Counted from the first letter of the stretch, positions 16,965-26,848 are shown. The stretch: DNA of 64,000 nucleotides from Acidobacteriota bacterium (GCA_003154775.1 PMES01000027.1:1-64000), one strand, 5' to 3'. Notes: a model not told the origin generated them from the sequence alone. A program made the numbers and translations.

Positions 16965-18188
16965 TCAAGTCAATTTACCGAGCAGCCGGGTGTATGTGTC
17001 CATGTCCTTATCGCCGCGGCCGGAAAGATTGAGGATGACGAGATCGCTCGGCTTGAACTGCGGCAGGCGCTCGATGAGTCCGGCGATGGCGTGCGCGGAT
17101 TCCAGCGCGGGGATAATGCCCTCGGTGCGCGAAAGAAGCTGAGCGGCTTCGAGAGCGGCCTGATCGGAAACGGCGGCGTATTCGGCGCGATGCTGATCGG
17201 CAAGCCAGGCGTGTTCCGGGCCAACGGCGGGATAATCGAGGCCGGCGGAAATAGAATGGGTCGCGGCGATTTGGCCGTCTTCGTTTTGCAGCACGTACGT
17301 GTAGGTGCCCTGGAGCACGCCGGGGCGTGCGCCCGTGAAACCCTGATGTGCGGCAAGACGCGCGGCGTGTTCGCCGAGGCCGTTGCCACGGCCGCCTGCT
17401 TCAATGCCCACAAGTTTCACATCGGCGTCTTTCAGGAATTCGTAGAACAACCCGATGGAGTTGGAGCCGCCGCCGACGCAGGCGTAGAGATGCGTGGGCA
17501 GGCGTTTTTCGGCTTCCAGAATTTGCGCGCGCGCTTCACGGCCGATCACCGCCTGGAAATCGCGCACCATCGTGGGATAGGGGTGCGCGCCCAGAACCGA
17601 GCCCAGCAGATAGTGCGAAGTGCGCACATTGGTGACCCAATCGCGCATGGCTTCGTTGATGGCGTCCTTCAACGTGCGGCTGCCGGATTCCACGCCAATC
17701 ACTTCCGCGCCCAGCATGCGCATGCGCGCGACATTGAGCGCCTGCCGCGCCATGTCTTCCGTGCCCATGTATACGGTGCATTGCAGGCCGAGGTGCGCGG
17801 CCACGGTGGCGGAGGCCACGCCATGCTGCCCTGCGCCCGTTTCCGCAATGATGCGCGGCTTGCCCATCTTCACCGCGAGGAGCCCCTGGCCGATGGCGTT
17901 GTTGATTTTGTGCGCGCCGGTGTGCAGCAGGTCTTCACGCTTCAGGTAGATGCGCGGGCCGCCGAGTTTTGCAGTGAGGCGCGCCGCAAACTGCAGCGGC
18001 GTGGGGCGCCCAGCAAAGTTTTTCAGCAAGTCTTGAAGCCGCGCCTGAAACGCAGGATCGGCTTTGGCGAGTTCGTAGACGCGCTCGAGCTCAAACAGCG
18101 GCACCATCAACGTTTCCGGCACATAGCGGCCGCCGTAGGGGCCGAAACGTCCGGGCGTGGTGGCGGGAATGGTGAGTTGGGTGCTCAT
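16965..18188 (-). CDS. trpB: Tryptophan synthase beta chain
   Basis: A 407-residue PLP enzyme that condenses indole and serine. The PLP lysine is Lys94 in [13 protein letters not shown], and [12 protein letters not shown] binds the cofactor phosphate. TrpB1 type, normal length. The start at 18188 ([13 protein letters not shown]) is chosen over the open frame to 18248, which lacks family similarity. The Shine-Dalgarno is weak. It is the first gene of the aromatic cluster, and its promoter must lie within the 110 bases before the transposase remnant. Confidence 0.94.
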   Translation of the reverse strand: MSTQLTIPATTPGRFGPYGGRYVPETLMVPLFELERVYELAKADPAFQARLQDLLKNFAGRPTPLQFAARLTAKLGGPRIYLKREDLLHTGAHKINNAIGQGLLAVKMGKPRIIAETGAGQHGVASATVAAHLGLQCTVYMGTEDMARQALNVARMRMLGAEVIGVESGSRTLKDAINEAMRDWVTNVRTSHYLLGSVLGAHPYPTMVRDFQAVIGREARAQILEAEKRLPTHLYACVGGGSNSIGLFYEFLKDADVKLVGIEAGGRGNGLGEHAARLAAHQGFTGARPGVLQGTYTYVLQNEDGQIAATHSISAGLDYPAVGPEHAWLADQHRAEYAAVSDQAALEAAQLLSRTEGIIPALESAHAIAGLIERLPQFKPSDLVILNLSGRGDKDMDTYTRLLGKLT

Positions 18189-18257
18189 GGGTTGAACGAG
18201 TATTGTACAGCGAGACGGGATGGGAACGGAGCCGGATGGTCGCGTCATGTCTTAGCT

Positions 18258-18320
18258 CCATAATTCTGTCACCCCTTAACGGCAACGTGAAAATGTCACC
18301 CTATGAGACAGGAGACATTC
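18258..18320 (+). other. Probable left end of the ISNCY element
   Basis: CTGTCACCCCTTAACG is followed by an inverted pair, AACGTGAAAATGTC and GACATTCACGTT, bracketing the transposase start. No matching right end was seen after 18938, consistent with truncation. Confidence 0.4.
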
Positions 18321-18938
18321 ACGTTGAGTCAGAAGGAACTGCAGCGAGTGAGCGTAATTACTGCTTGCGTCAAAGGAGACATGGCGTGTGCCAGCGCCAC
18401 CGGACTCCTGTGCCTGAGCGAGCGCCAGATTAAGCGCTTGAAAAGGCGTCTGCGCGAAGACGGGGAGGCGGCGCTGGCTCACGCCAACCGCGGCCGGCCC
18501 AGTCCCCGCCGCCTGCCCGAGCGCACTCGCCAGGCGGTCTTGCGCCTGTACCGCACCAAGTATGCCGGCTTCAACGACCATCACCTGTGCGAAAAGCTCA
18601 ACGAGGTCGAAGGCCTCGCGCTTAGCCGCGAAACCCTGCGCCGCCTCCTGCGCCAGGAAGGCCACGGCTCCCCGCGCAAACGCCGTGCTCCCGCTCATCG
18701 CCAGCGCCGCCTGCGCGTGGCTCGCGAAGGCGAACTCGTGCAACTCGACGGCAGCCCGCACGACTGGCTCGCAGGCCGCGTCGAACGCCTCTGGGGCGTG
18801 CTCCAGGATCGCTGGTGCAGCGAACTCCGCCTCGCCGGCGTGAACACATCCTGCGGGGCCGGGGTTTCCAGCAGAAAGCCGTGGGTAAAATTCAAACGCT
18901 CGTTTGAAAAAAAACCAATTTCGGGATTCTATGCCTGA
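18303..18938 (+). pseudogene. Internally deleted ISNCY-type transposase
   Basis: A 211-residue open frame starts as an ISNCY-family transposase: helix-turn-helix region (LCLSERQIKRLKRRL), linker, then the beginning of the rve catalytic core (LVQLDGSPHDWLAGR). It then jumps directly to RVERLWGVLQDRWCSELRLAG, which in complete members follows roughly 150 residues later. The shared Gly-Arg codons near 18774-18782 look like the deletion junction. The middle of the core with its second acidic residue is missing, and the C terminus reads into foreign sequence, so it should be inactive. A partial left end with GTGAAAATGTCACCC precedes it. Confidence 0.8.
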
Positions 18939-19075
18939 GGAGCATATTTGTGCAATAGGACCCGGAAGGCGGCGGTGGGTCAGTTTCCAGTTAAAGCGTT
19001 ACACATCCGAGTGGACACACTTCAGCAGGAATGGGGCTACTCCAAATACAGGTAGGCGAATTCAGGGACGGAACA

Positions 19076-19567
19076 TTAAGGTTTGCCCTCTATCACGGCC
19101 CCGCGTCTGTTCTCCAAGAGACCGAGGGCGATCGTCATTACAACAAAGAAGAGAAGCAGGTTCAGAACGAAGTGCATTCCGTCGGGCGCGGGGTGTCCAA
19201 TGGAAGATGGAAATATCTTGTACGTTCTTTGAAGAAACTTCTGATTGTTCAGAGCGCGCTGATCCGCACCGAATATCCATGGTATCCACCAACTCTGAAT
19301 CTCAAGCACAGCCCAGATGCCATAACCAATCAGTCCTACCCACATCAGCCAAACCCAACGCTTCCAAATGGCCAGGGCGAAGAGCAGAACCGGGAGTAGC
19401 ATTGCTAGCACAAAACCCAACTCAGCCGATGCCTGCCCTTCGCGAAGAAGTGTAATCAGTCGCTTCCCAGGTTGATCGTTCCAAGAACCGAGCGGAAACC
19501 AGAGAATCGCCTGAACATACACTGCTAGAATGATCTGAATCACTAAGGATACTTTGAGCCATTTCAT
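19076..19567 (-). CDS. Hypothetical four-helix membrane protein
   Basis: About 163 residues with four hydrophobic segments: around 5-25, 50-70, 75-95 and near 135-155. Not recognised as a known family. GTG at 19585 and ATG at 19567 are both possible starts and neither has a clear ribosome site. Codon use is less GC-rich than its neighbours. It lies between the transposase remnant and a thiolase gene, so it could be laterally acquired, but that is weak inference. Confidence 0.6.
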   Translation of the reverse strand: MKWLKVSLVIQIILAVYVQAILWFPLGSWNDQPGKRLITLLREGQASAELGFVLAMLLPVLLFALAIWKRWVWLMWVGLIGYGIWAVLEIQSWWIPWIFGADQRALNNQKFLQRTYKIFPSSIGHPAPDGMHFVLNLLLFFVVMTIALGLLENRRGAVIEGKP

Positions 19568-19752
19568 TGAGCCGAATACTAGCACCCCCCGTTGAGGCAG
19601 ATCAAACTGTTTTCACCTGAATGTGCAGTCACGCAATCGGAAACTGACCCGCCACTCCGAATGCCGCGAGCTGTAGGAGCGGAGAGCCGCAGACTTTTCA
19701 CAAAAGACCAAGATAGGGTGAATGCAATTGTTGGAACTACGCGTAAAGAACG

Positions 19753-20955
19753 TTACAGACGCTCGAAAATGCCGGCGGCGCCCATGCCGCCGCCGATGCA
19801 CATGGTCACCATGCCGTAGCGCGCATTGCGGCGTTGCAATTCGCGGACGAGGGATGCGGTGAGTTTCGCGCCAGTGCACCCCAGCGGATGACCCAGGGCG
19901 ATCGCGCCGCCGTTGGGATTGACGCGCGCCGCATCGAGATTGGCTTGTTGAATGACGGCCAGCGACTGCGCCGCAAACGCCTCGTTCAATTCAATCACCG
20001 CAACATCGTTAAGAGACAGTCCCGCCATCTGCAAAGCCTTGGGAATGGCGTAAACAGGGCCAATGCCGAACTCCTCCGGCGGGCAACCGGCCGTGGCGAA
20101 AGCCACAAAGCGCGCTTGCGGTTTCAAGCCAAGCTGCGCGGCCTTGCCCGCGGACATGACCACAACGGCGGCGGCTCCATCACTCATAGGCGAGCTATTG
20201 CCGGCCGTCACCGTGCCCTTCACATGAAAAGCGGGCTTCAATCCGCTCAGGACTTCCATCGAAGTATCAGGCCGGGGCAATTCATCCTTATCGAAAACAA
20301 AAGAATTTGTAGCCGGCTTCGGCGAAGTCTTGGACTTTGCGCCGTTGCCGTTGGGCAGGGAAGTGATTCTCACCTCGACGGGTACTGTCTCATCCTTGAA
20401 TTTGTTCGCTGCCAGCGCGGCAACGGCTTTTTTGTGCGAGTCCACCGCGAACTGGTCCGCTTGTTCGCGGGAGATGCCGAATTTGCGCGCGATATGTTCC
20501 GTGCCGAGGCCCATGTTGATGTAAGCGTCCGGATAATGATCCACGAGCCAGGGATTCGGCGAAATTTTGTTGCCACCCATGGGCACAAGAGACATCGATT
20601 CGGTGCCGCCGGCGACGATCACCTGGGCCGCGCCGCTGCGGATGCGCTCCGCGGCAAGGGCAATGGCTTGCAGACCGCTAGCACAAAAGCGATTCACGGT
20701 CATGGCCGAAGTTTCAACCGGCAGTCCCGCCCGCAACGCCGCGATGCGTGCCACGTTCATGCCTTGTTCGCCTTCGGGCATGGCACAGCCGAGAATGACG
20801 TCGTCAATTTCCCTGGGATCAAGCCCCGGCACGCGCGCGAGCGCTTCCTTGATGACGAAAGCGGCGAGGTCGTCGGGGCGGGTGGTGCGCAGCGATCCCT
20901 TATAGCCGCGGCCCACGGGCGTGCGCACGGAAGATACGATGACGGCTTCGGGCAT
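19753..20955 (-). CDS. Acetyl-CoA C-acyltransferase (thiolase)
   Basis: A 400-residue thiolase of the FadA/AtoB class. The nucleophile is Cys91 in [20 protein letters not shown] supplies the histidine, and [10 protein letters not shown] near the C terminus holds the second cysteine. It could act in beta-oxidation or in acetoacetyl-CoA metabolism; FadB-like partners are not in the window. Length is standard. It starts 120 bases beyond the TonB receptor's stop, with a strong terminator between them, so it is a separate unit. Confidence 0.92.
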   Translation of the reverse strand: MPEAVIVSSVRTPVGRGYKGSLRTTRPDDLAAFVIKEALARVPGLDPREIDDVILGCAMPEGEQGMNVARIAALRAGLPVETSAMTVNRFCASGLQAIALAAERIRSGAAQVIVAGGTESMSLVPMGGNKISPNPWLVDHYPDAYINMGLGTEHIARKFGISREQADQFAVDSHKKAVAALAANKFKDETVPVEVRITSLPNGNGAKSKTSPKPATNSFVFDKDELPRPDTSMEVLSGLKPAFHVKGTVTAGNSSPMSDGAAAVVVMSAGKAAQLGLKPQARFVAFATAGCPPEEFGIGPVYAIPKALQMAGLSLNDVAVIELNEAFAAQSLAVIQQANLDAARVNPNGGAIALGHPLGCTGAKLTASLVRELQRRNARYGMVTMCIGGGMGAAGIFERL

Positions 20956-21020
20956 GGCAGACCTCTTTCGGCGAATTCTTCCCGATTGTCAGCCGCCTTC
21001 CACAAAAAAGCAAATCGCCA

Positions 21021-21056
21021 AGAAAAAAGGGGCGCCGGTTGCAGCGCCCCTTTGGA
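21021..21056 (-). terminator. Rho-independent terminator of the TonB receptor gene
   Basis: On the minus strand a ten-pair stem (AAAGGGGCGC with GCGCCCCTTT, loop of eight) is followed by TTTTTTCT. It lies directly after the receptor stop at 21076. Confidence 0.85.
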
Positions 21057-21075
21057 TTGGCTTGTGCGACGCGCT

Positions 21076-24000
21076 CTAGAACTGCAGGCGCAGACCAAAC
21101 TGCAGCACGCGCGGCCCTCCGCCGCCGAGGCCGGGATTGCCCTGAGCCACGTCCGGAGTTTGCGTGATGAGACCCGCCGCGCCGGCATTCTTGTTGACTG
21201 TGCCGTCCGCATTAATGCCGGGAGTAATGACGTTCGTCGGCAAGGCGAAGTTGGGATGATTGAAAATATTGAAAATTTCCGCACGAAACTGGAGTGCCAG
21301 GGCTTCGGTCAGCTTTGTGTTTTTGGTGACAGAAAAGTCCGCGTTCCAGAAGCCGGGGCCGTAGATCTGATTGCGCCCCAGATCACCAAAGTCACCGGCG
21401 GGTTGTTGGAAGGCGGCAGGATTCAGGTAGCCCGTCGCTGGCGTCCAATTCGGCAGAATCGGATTCACGCCGGGAACGAGGTCCGGGCGCTGGTGATAAT
21501 TGATTCCACCATTGGACGTGATGATGCCGATGGGCCGCCCGGACTGGACCGTGACGATGGCGTTCAACTGCCAACCGTCGGCAAGAAGCTTGGGGAGATG
21601 GGTGGAGACGGGGAGTTGGTAATTGAGTACGGAGGTCCAGCGATGGCGAGTGTCAAACGTTGACGGCCCTTTTTCCGCAGGGAGGTCGTCTGAATTTTGC
21701 GGAAAGGCGGCGGTGGCTCCGTTGAAGTCGATGCCATCGGAAGCGCCATCGAGAGATTTGGACCAGGTATAGGTGGAAAAACCTGAGAAGTGATGCCAGT
21801 TGTTCAGGCGCAGCGTGGTCTGCAAAGCGTTGTAGGTGGAGTTGGCGGTGGTGGCGAGAACCGCGATCTGGTAATAGTCTTCGTTGGTGCCATCCTGATT
21901 GGCGTCATACAGGCGCGTCAGCCGTGTGCCCTTGGTCCCCACATATCCTATTTCGAAGGCCACCGATTCGTTGAACTGGCGCTGAATATTCAAGTTCCAG
22001 CTTTGCACATACGGCGTGCGGAAATTGCGTTCGGTGACAAAAATGCTCTGCGTGTAGGCCGTTGGCATGTAGATGGGGCCGGTAGCCGAGCCGTTCCAGA
22101 CGTTGCCATTAAAATCCAGGCCGTTGACGGGGACGGAGATGGAACTGTTGGTGGCGCTGCTGGGATTGGTAGCCACGCCCGCAGAATTCGTGTAGTTGGC
22201 GATGAGAATATCCTGGGGGATGTAGTCGTAATACATTCCATAAGCCGCGCGAACGGTGGTGTTGCGCCGCGGGCTCCATACGAGACCGACACGCGGGCCA
22301 AAGTTGTTGAGATCACGGTGGTAGAGAAGAGGAAGGGTTGGAGTTCCCACCTGCACCAGATTGCCGCTGGCATCGAAATTGGAAAGGAGATTGTGTTGTT
22401 CGCCCAGGGGACCGAAGTATTCCCAGCGCAAGCCCAGATTGATGGTGAAATTTGAGCGCACACGGATCTCATCCTGAGTGAAGAAACTGATGTTGTTGTT
22501 GAACGTGAAACGCGAGGTGTTGCCCGTGAGGGCGGCGCCATAAATGTTGCCGATGAAATAGTTGGCGAGCACGTTGACAACGGGGTTGGCGGCGAGGGCC
22601 ACGTAATTGCCAGTTCCGTCGTCAATGGTTTGGTTGATCTCAAGGATGCCGCGCTCCAGATTGTCGTTGAAGCTCTGGACGTCATAGCGGTGATATTCGC
22701 CGCCGAACTTGAAGGTTTGGTGGCCGTTTACCAGGGTGAAGTTGTCGAGGGTCTGGAAGGTTTCACTGACGCGGCCGCGGGGAACGCTGTATCCGCTTGT
22801 GCCGAGATTCTCGATGACACCGTCAAAGTCGATTTCCGGCAAACCCAGCTTGCCGTTGCCGAAATCGAATCCATTGCCAAGGGTTGTCGGATCGAGTTGG
22901 TCGACGGAACCGAAGCTGGTGCGAAAGCGCGAGTAACCGAAGCGGAGTTCATTCAGCCGGGTCGGAGAGAAAGTAGTAAGCAGGCTGGCCGAAACGACCT
23001 GAACGCGTGTGGGAGATGTTTGCTCGAAGCTGCTGAGACGCGAGCCGCTTCCATAGCCGCCGAGCGAGCCGAGTGGATAAACCTGGTCGCTTTGGCCGAA
23101 CGCGTAACGCCCCGTAAGCGTGTTATTCGACCCGAGCTTCTGGTCGAGCTTCACGATGAAGTTGTCTCCGTTGTTCGTGTCACGGTCAGTGCCAAACACG
23201 GAATTGGAACTCGTCGGGTTCGCGGGGAAATAGCTGAGAATCTTGAGGAGCGCGGGATTGATGCTGCTAATCGGACTGTACGTTTGCTCGAGTGCAACCT
23301 GTTCGGCCGTCTGGATGTCGTTGTCGACGGTGCCCGTGCGCGGCACTATAAAATTGTAGTCGGAGCCGACGACCTCGCGCTGCCCTTCATAGGCGAGAAA
23401 GAAGAATGTCTTGTCTCTGACGATGGGGCCGCCGAGAGAGCCTCCGAAATTATTATTATTGAAATGGGATTGTAGATCGGGCGAAGGGTTGAAATAGTTG
23501 CGCGCGTCGAAATAGGAATTGCGATTGTATTCAAACAGCGAGCCGTGAAAAGCGTTGCCACCGGAGCGGGTAACGATGTTGACGGCAGACCCGGAATTCC
23601 GGCCGTATTCGGCGCCAAATTGCGATTGCAGGTTGAACTCCTGAATGGCGTCAAGGGGCAGAAGCGTGGCTGGCGCCCCGGAGATGCCGACTTGGTTTAA
23701 CGCGGAATTGTTGAAAAAGGGATCGTTGTTGTCGGTGCCGTCGAGCATGTAATTGTTGGAGCGGTCGCGATTGCCGTTGATGTTGAACTGGCCGAACCCC
23801 TTCTCACTGCCGGCAACCCCCGAACCTTCCACGGTCACGCCAGGGGTGAGCGCCACCAGCTTTCCGAAATCGCGACCGTTGAGGGGAAGCTCCTGGACCA
23901 ATTTGCGATCGACCACCTGCGAGAGGGTAGTGGTGGTGGTCTCCACGATGGGCGCCGCTTCGGTTACCACCACGCGCTCGATCGTCTCGGTGGGCTTGGC

Positions 24001-24354
24001 GAGTTGCAGGTTGACGATAGTCTCCTCGCCCGCGCTGACGGTCACGCCTCCCTGCCGGTATTCCTGCAGACCCGGGGCGACGGCGGAAACTTCATACTGG
24101 CCGGCGGGAAGTTCGAGGAAAAAATATTCGCCCTCGGCATCCCCGGTCACTTCGCGAGTTTCGCTGGTGGCCAGGTTGCGGGCGACCACCTTTGCACCGG
24201 CGACACGCAGGCCGTGCGCATCCGTAATTTCTCCGCGAATTCCTCCGCGGAAGGACTGCGCCGCCAGATTCGCGCGCGAACCGGAGAGCGCCACGACAAC
24301 GAACAGTGCCATTGCGATTCGTAATCCAAATGAGAGTACACCCTGAAGTTTCAT
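21076..24354 (-). CDS. Oar-like TonB-dependent receptor
   Basis: A 1092-residue outer-membrane protein. It starts with a signal peptide (about 1-33), then a carboxypeptidase-regulatory-like beta-sandwich (about 35-115: GGIRGEITDAHG, then GQYEVSAVAPG). A plug domain follows (QELPLNGRDFGKL onward) and a long beta-barrel ends in LQFGLRLQF with a terminal phenylalanine. Such receptors import or export large ligands and are strongly expanded in Acidobacteriota. The substrate cannot be read from sequence. ATG at 24354 has AGGA eight bases upstream. It is monocistronic, with its own terminator. Confidence 0.93.
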   Translation of the reverse strand: MKLQGVLSFGLRIAMALFVVVALSGSRANLAAQSFRGGIRGEITDAHGLRVAGAKVVARNLATSETREVTGDAEGEYFFLELPAGQYEVSAVAPGLQEYRQGGVTVSAGEETIVNLQLAKPTETIERVVVTEAAPIVETTTTTLSQVVDRKLVQELPLNGRDFGKLVALTPGVTVEGSGVAGSEKGFGQFNINGNRDRSNNYMLDGTDNNDPFFNNSALNQVGISGAPATLLPLDAIQEFNLQSQFGAEYGRNSGSAVNIVTRSGGNAFHGSLFEYNRNSYFDARNYFNPSPDLQSHFNNNNFGGSLGGPIVRDKTFFFLAYEGQREVVGSDYNFIVPRTGTVDNDIQTAEQVALEQTYSPISSINPALLKILSYFPANPTSSNSVFGTDRDTNNGDNFIVKLDQKLGSNNTLTGRYAFGQSDQVYPLGSLGGYGSGSRLSSFEQTSPTRVQVVSASLLTTFSPTRLNELRFGYSRFRTSFGSVDQLDPTTLGNGFDFGNGKLGLPEIDFDGVIENLGTSGYSVPRGRVSETFQTLDNFTLVNGHQTFKFGGEYHRYDVQSFNDNLERGILEINQTIDDGTGNYVALAANPVVNVLANYFIGNIYGAALTGNTSRFTFNNNISFFTQDEIRVRSNFTINLGLRWEYFGPLGEQHNLLSNFDASGNLVQVGTPTLPLLYHRDLNNFGPRVGLVWSPRRNTTVRAAYGMYYDYIPQDILIANYTNSAGVATNPSSATNSSISVPVNGLDFNGNVWNGSATGPIYMPTAYTQSIFVTERNFRTPYVQSWNLNIQRQFNESVAFEIGYVGTKGTRLTRLYDANQDGTNEDYYQIAVLATTANSTYNALQTTLRLNNWHHFSGFSTYTWSKSLDGASDGIDFNGATAAFPQNSDDLPAEKGPSTFDTRHRWTSVLNYQLPVSTHLPKLLADGWQLNAIVTVQSGRPIGIITSNGGINYHQRPDLVPGVNPILPNWTPATGYLNPAAFQQPAGDFGDLGRNQIYGPGFWNADFSVTKNTKLTEALALQFRAEIFNIFNHPNFALPTNVITPGINADGTVNKNAGAAGLITQTPDVAQGNPGLGGGGPRVLQFGLRLQF

Positions 24355-24552
24355 GATCTGTGTCCTTTGATTCTGGGATCCATCGCTGCTGGTATCCGTG
24401 TAACGCGTAAAAACCGCTGCAGTTGAAGCCCAAGGGGAACCTATATACTGCGGGCCGGCACCGCCAGCCCGATCAGGAGTTGCTGCGGCGACATCGCCGC
24501 GACTCCGTACATCGCCGTCTGCACATTCCGAAAATCTGGCGCCCGGTTTGCA

Positions 24553-25497
24553 TCACTTGCCCTTGATCGGCGTCCCTTTCTTGGGAATGAACAACGGCAC
24601 GGGCGGCGTGATCTTGTACGCCACCGAAAAATTGCGCTCATTCACAGCCAGCCCAACGCGCCCGCGGGAATCCACGTAGAGGAGTAGCTCACCCACGGGT
24701 ACGTCCATGAAGGTTTTGACGTAAGGGAGCGTAACGGGCTTCTTGTTCAACTGGACGGCGATTTTATCGCCGAGGTTGTAGCCGAGTTTCTTGAACTCGT
24801 CGCCTGAAATATCGCTGATGAGCGATCCGAAGGGGTCATCCAGGCCGATGATGTCTCCTTCAATGCCTTTGTCGGTAGTGGTCGCAACTTTCGGGGTGAG
24901 GCGCACAAGCTGCTGCACCTCTGGACCGACCAGCGTGAAGTCCCAACCCGCGGCAAGATGCGCGCCGACGGGAGAGAAAATGTCGCGGCCATGAAAGGTC
25001 GAGGAAACGGTCTGGCCGATCATCCACCCGGTGTTGGTGATTTCGCGCGCGGAGTCCAAGCCGTCGCGTTCAATCACCGGGGAGACCAAGCCATTGTCCG
25101 GCAGGACGAAATATTGACCCTTCTTGGTTTTGACGACCACGGCCTTGCGGGAAGTCCCTACGCCCGGATCAACTACCGCGACAAAAACAGTGCCGGCCGG
25201 ATAGTAGGGCGAAACGCCGGCTAGGAACCGAGAGCCCTCCTCGATCGAAAATGGTGTGACCTGGTGAGTGATGTCCAGGATGCGCGCGTCCGGAGCGATG
25301 CCAAGCATGACGGCCTTGCAGATGGCCACGGCATCGTTGGCCGTGCCGAAGTCGGTCATGAAGACGATGGCTGGGCGAGCGTTGGCCGCCGTCGTTCCCG
25401 CAGCCTTCTCAGAGGACTCCTGCCGGGCACACCCCCCCATAACCAGAGCCAAGATGAGGATTCCCCCAGAAACACCCAGCCAGCGCAGCCTTTTCAC
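24553..25497 (-). CDS. Lipoprotein S-adenosyl-L-methionine hydrolase (DUF62/SAM hydroxide adenosyltransferase family)
   Basis: About 314 residues. GTG at 25497 follows GGGGGGA and starts a lipoprotein signal (MKRLRWLGV...LALVMGGC) with the lipid cysteine at 23. The mature part is a full DUF62 domain: FMTDFGTANDAV, ILDITHQVTPF, VVDPGVGTSRK, LPDNGL and TFHGRDIFSPVGAHL. These carry the substrate and catalytic residues of SAM hydroxide adenosyltransferases, which split SAM to adenosine and methionine. The family is normally cytoplasmic, so an exported, lipid-anchored form is odd. The substrate outside the cytoplasm is unknown. Confidence 0.85.
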   Translation of the reverse strand: MKRLRWLGVSGGILILALVMGGCARQESSEKAAGTTAANARPAIVFMTDFGTANDAVAICKAVMLGIAPDARILDITHQVTPFSIEEGSRFLAGVSPYYPAGTVFVAVVDPGVGTSRKAVVVKTKKGQYFVLPDNGLVSPVIERDGLDSAREITNTGWMIGQTVSSTFHGRDIFSPVGAHLAAGWDFTLVGPEVQQLVRLTPKVATTTDKGIEGDIIGLDDPFGSLISDISGDEFKKLGYNLGDKIAVQLNKKPVTLPYVKTFMDVPVGELLLYVDSRGRVGLAVNERNFSVAYKITPPVPLFIPKKGTPIKGK

Positions 25498-25836
25498 AAG
25501 TCCCCCCGGATGATTTGTTTTTTTGGGCGCGTTGCGAACCATCGCAGCGCAACTCGCACGGTCGATTGGAGAGCGGAATTGCAGATCCACCGAAATCGTG
25601 GGGCCATTTGCACGCAACCCCTGATTCCCCCGGAACCCACTCCAAAAGAACGTTACCAGTATAGAAGAAGGAGGGCGAATTAGGCGAGCGACTCGAAGAT
25701 GCAGAAGGATTCCGACTGCGAGGGGAACGACATCTTGCTTTCTACGGGCTTGCGCGTCACCTGGGGTAAGGGCAAACTATAGCCGGTTTCTCCACCCATC
25801 GTTCTGCTCCCTCTCGGAGCCAAGGAGGTTGTGCCT
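25498..25836. other. Divergent intergenic region
   Basis: Between the SAM hydrolase and GlsB-like genes, which are transcribed away from each other, so both promoters should be here. No clear promoter hexamers or repeats were recognised. Confidence 0.4.
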
Positions 25837-26082
25837 ATGGTATTTCTCTCGTGGATCATCGTGGGTCTCATCGCAGGTTGGCTGGCAGGGCAGGTCATGA
25901 AAGGCGGAGGTTACGGCATGCTCGTCGACATTATCCTTGGCATTCTCGGGGGAATTGTCGGCGGGTGGTTATTCGGGCTGCTGGGGATCTGGCCGGGTCG
26001 CGGATGGATCGGCTCGATCATCGTGGCTTTCGTCGGCGCGGTGATCCTTGTCTGGATCACGCGCTTGCTGAAAAAAGCGTAA
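25837..26082 (+). CDS. GlsB/YeaQ/YmgE family stress-response membrane protein
   Basis: An 81-residue, three-helix, glycine-rich membrane protein of the transglycosylase-associated (YeaQ/YmgE) family: WIIVGLIAGWLAGQVMKGGG, GILGGIVGGWLF, then a final helix. These small proteins are linked to envelope stress; molecular role unclear. The start at 25837 is supported by AAGGAGG eight bases upstream. An upstream in-frame GTG at 25831 is too close to that site. Confidence 0.85.
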   Translation: MVFLSWIIVGLIAGWLAGQVMKGGGYGMLVDIILGILGGIVGGWLFGLLGIWPGRGWIGSIIVAFVGAVILVWITRLLKKA

Positions 26083-26145
26083 GCACTATTCGAGAAAAAC
26101 AAATCGCGCTGCCGTGACTGGGGGAAGCTGCTGCAGCGCGATTGT

Positions 26146-26445
26146 TTGTTCGGGGGGAAAACCGTATCAGGGCTTCACGATCCAGAATCCCCGGAGATGC
26201 GCGGCGCCATTCAGAAGCTCTTCGGGGTCGCTGCTTCGGAGGTGAAGCCGCTGGTGGCTAAGGTCAATCAGTCGCGGGCGGTGATTCGGATTGTGGAAAC
26301 CGACGGGGACCTCCTGCGGACCGTGGAAGCCACGCCAGGAGCGGTGGGGCTGGTGGACGTATATGCCATCAACAGCGCGGTGAAGGTGCTGCGGATCGAC
26401 GGTAAACTACCCTTTGACGTCGGGTATGCTTTCAAGGGCAATTAG
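26146..26445 (+). pseudogene. Possible C-terminal fragment of a periplasmic phosphate-type binding protein
   Basis: A 99-codon frame without a good start (a TTG at its head, no ribosome site). The second half, with ATPGAVGLVDVY followed by VKVLRIDGKLP and a final YAFKGN, resembles the C-terminal lobe of PstS-like substrate-binding proteins. The usual N-terminal lobe and signal peptide are absent. It may be the remnant of a larger gene or a small genuine gene with an unusual start. Confidence in both identity and coding status is modest. Confidence 0.35.
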
Positions 26446-26848
26446 ACTCACTCTGTCCAATTATTCCTCAGACATAAGGCTGTTCTTAGTGACAGGTTCA
26501 CCTTCGCAAATGCGCCCGGCGAGCGTCGCGCAAAACCTGTACGGAAGGACAGGTTTTCCACAGGGTAGTACCGCGAACAAAAGGCGCAAAGTTCCCCTTT
26601 TGGCACTAATCCAACAAGTCTTATATTTGCAATAATATAGACAATGTTCCATTTATGCCATGGTCGTACTAGAAGCCAGTTTGCCCGTTATTTTGTGACC
26701 TTCGTACTATGGATTTCCTCCCTCTTCCCCTGTCTAATGGGACAGGTACGATGCTTCGTCCCAAAGGTCCGGTGAGAGGCATCTAATCGGAAGAGCAAGA
26801 AATCCAGCCGTCGCCACGAGCTGGCCGTATAGGGAGAATCCAAAATCC
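26446..26848. other. Gene-free AT-richer spacer with hairpins
   Basis: About 400 bases, clearly less GC-rich than the surroundings. It holds a nine-pair hairpin at 26532-26557 and a smaller one, CCTGTC/GACAGG, at 26729-26746. Both share the ACAGG core. No protein-coding gene or known RNA family was recognised. Confidence 0.5.
26532..26557. terminator. Possible bidirectional terminator hairpin
   Basis: AAAACCTGT pairs perfectly with ACAGGTTTT around an eight-base loop. The outer A/T runs give U-tracts on either strand. It lies about 85 bases after the fragment at 26146. Confidence 0.45.

Noticed and set aside
17091-18263. 390-residue open frame opposite trpB
   Set aside because: Antisense shadow; trpB has complete active-site motifs on the other strand.
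19834-21663. 609-residue open frame opposite the thiolase and TonB receptor genes
   Set aside because: Exact antisense of two well-supported genes; translation is arginine/histidine-rich with no motifs, as expected in GC-rich DNA.
26461-26652. 63-codon minus-strand frame in the AT-richer spacer
   Set aside because: No ribosome site, spans a hairpin, cysteine-rich atypical composition; not convincing as a gene.
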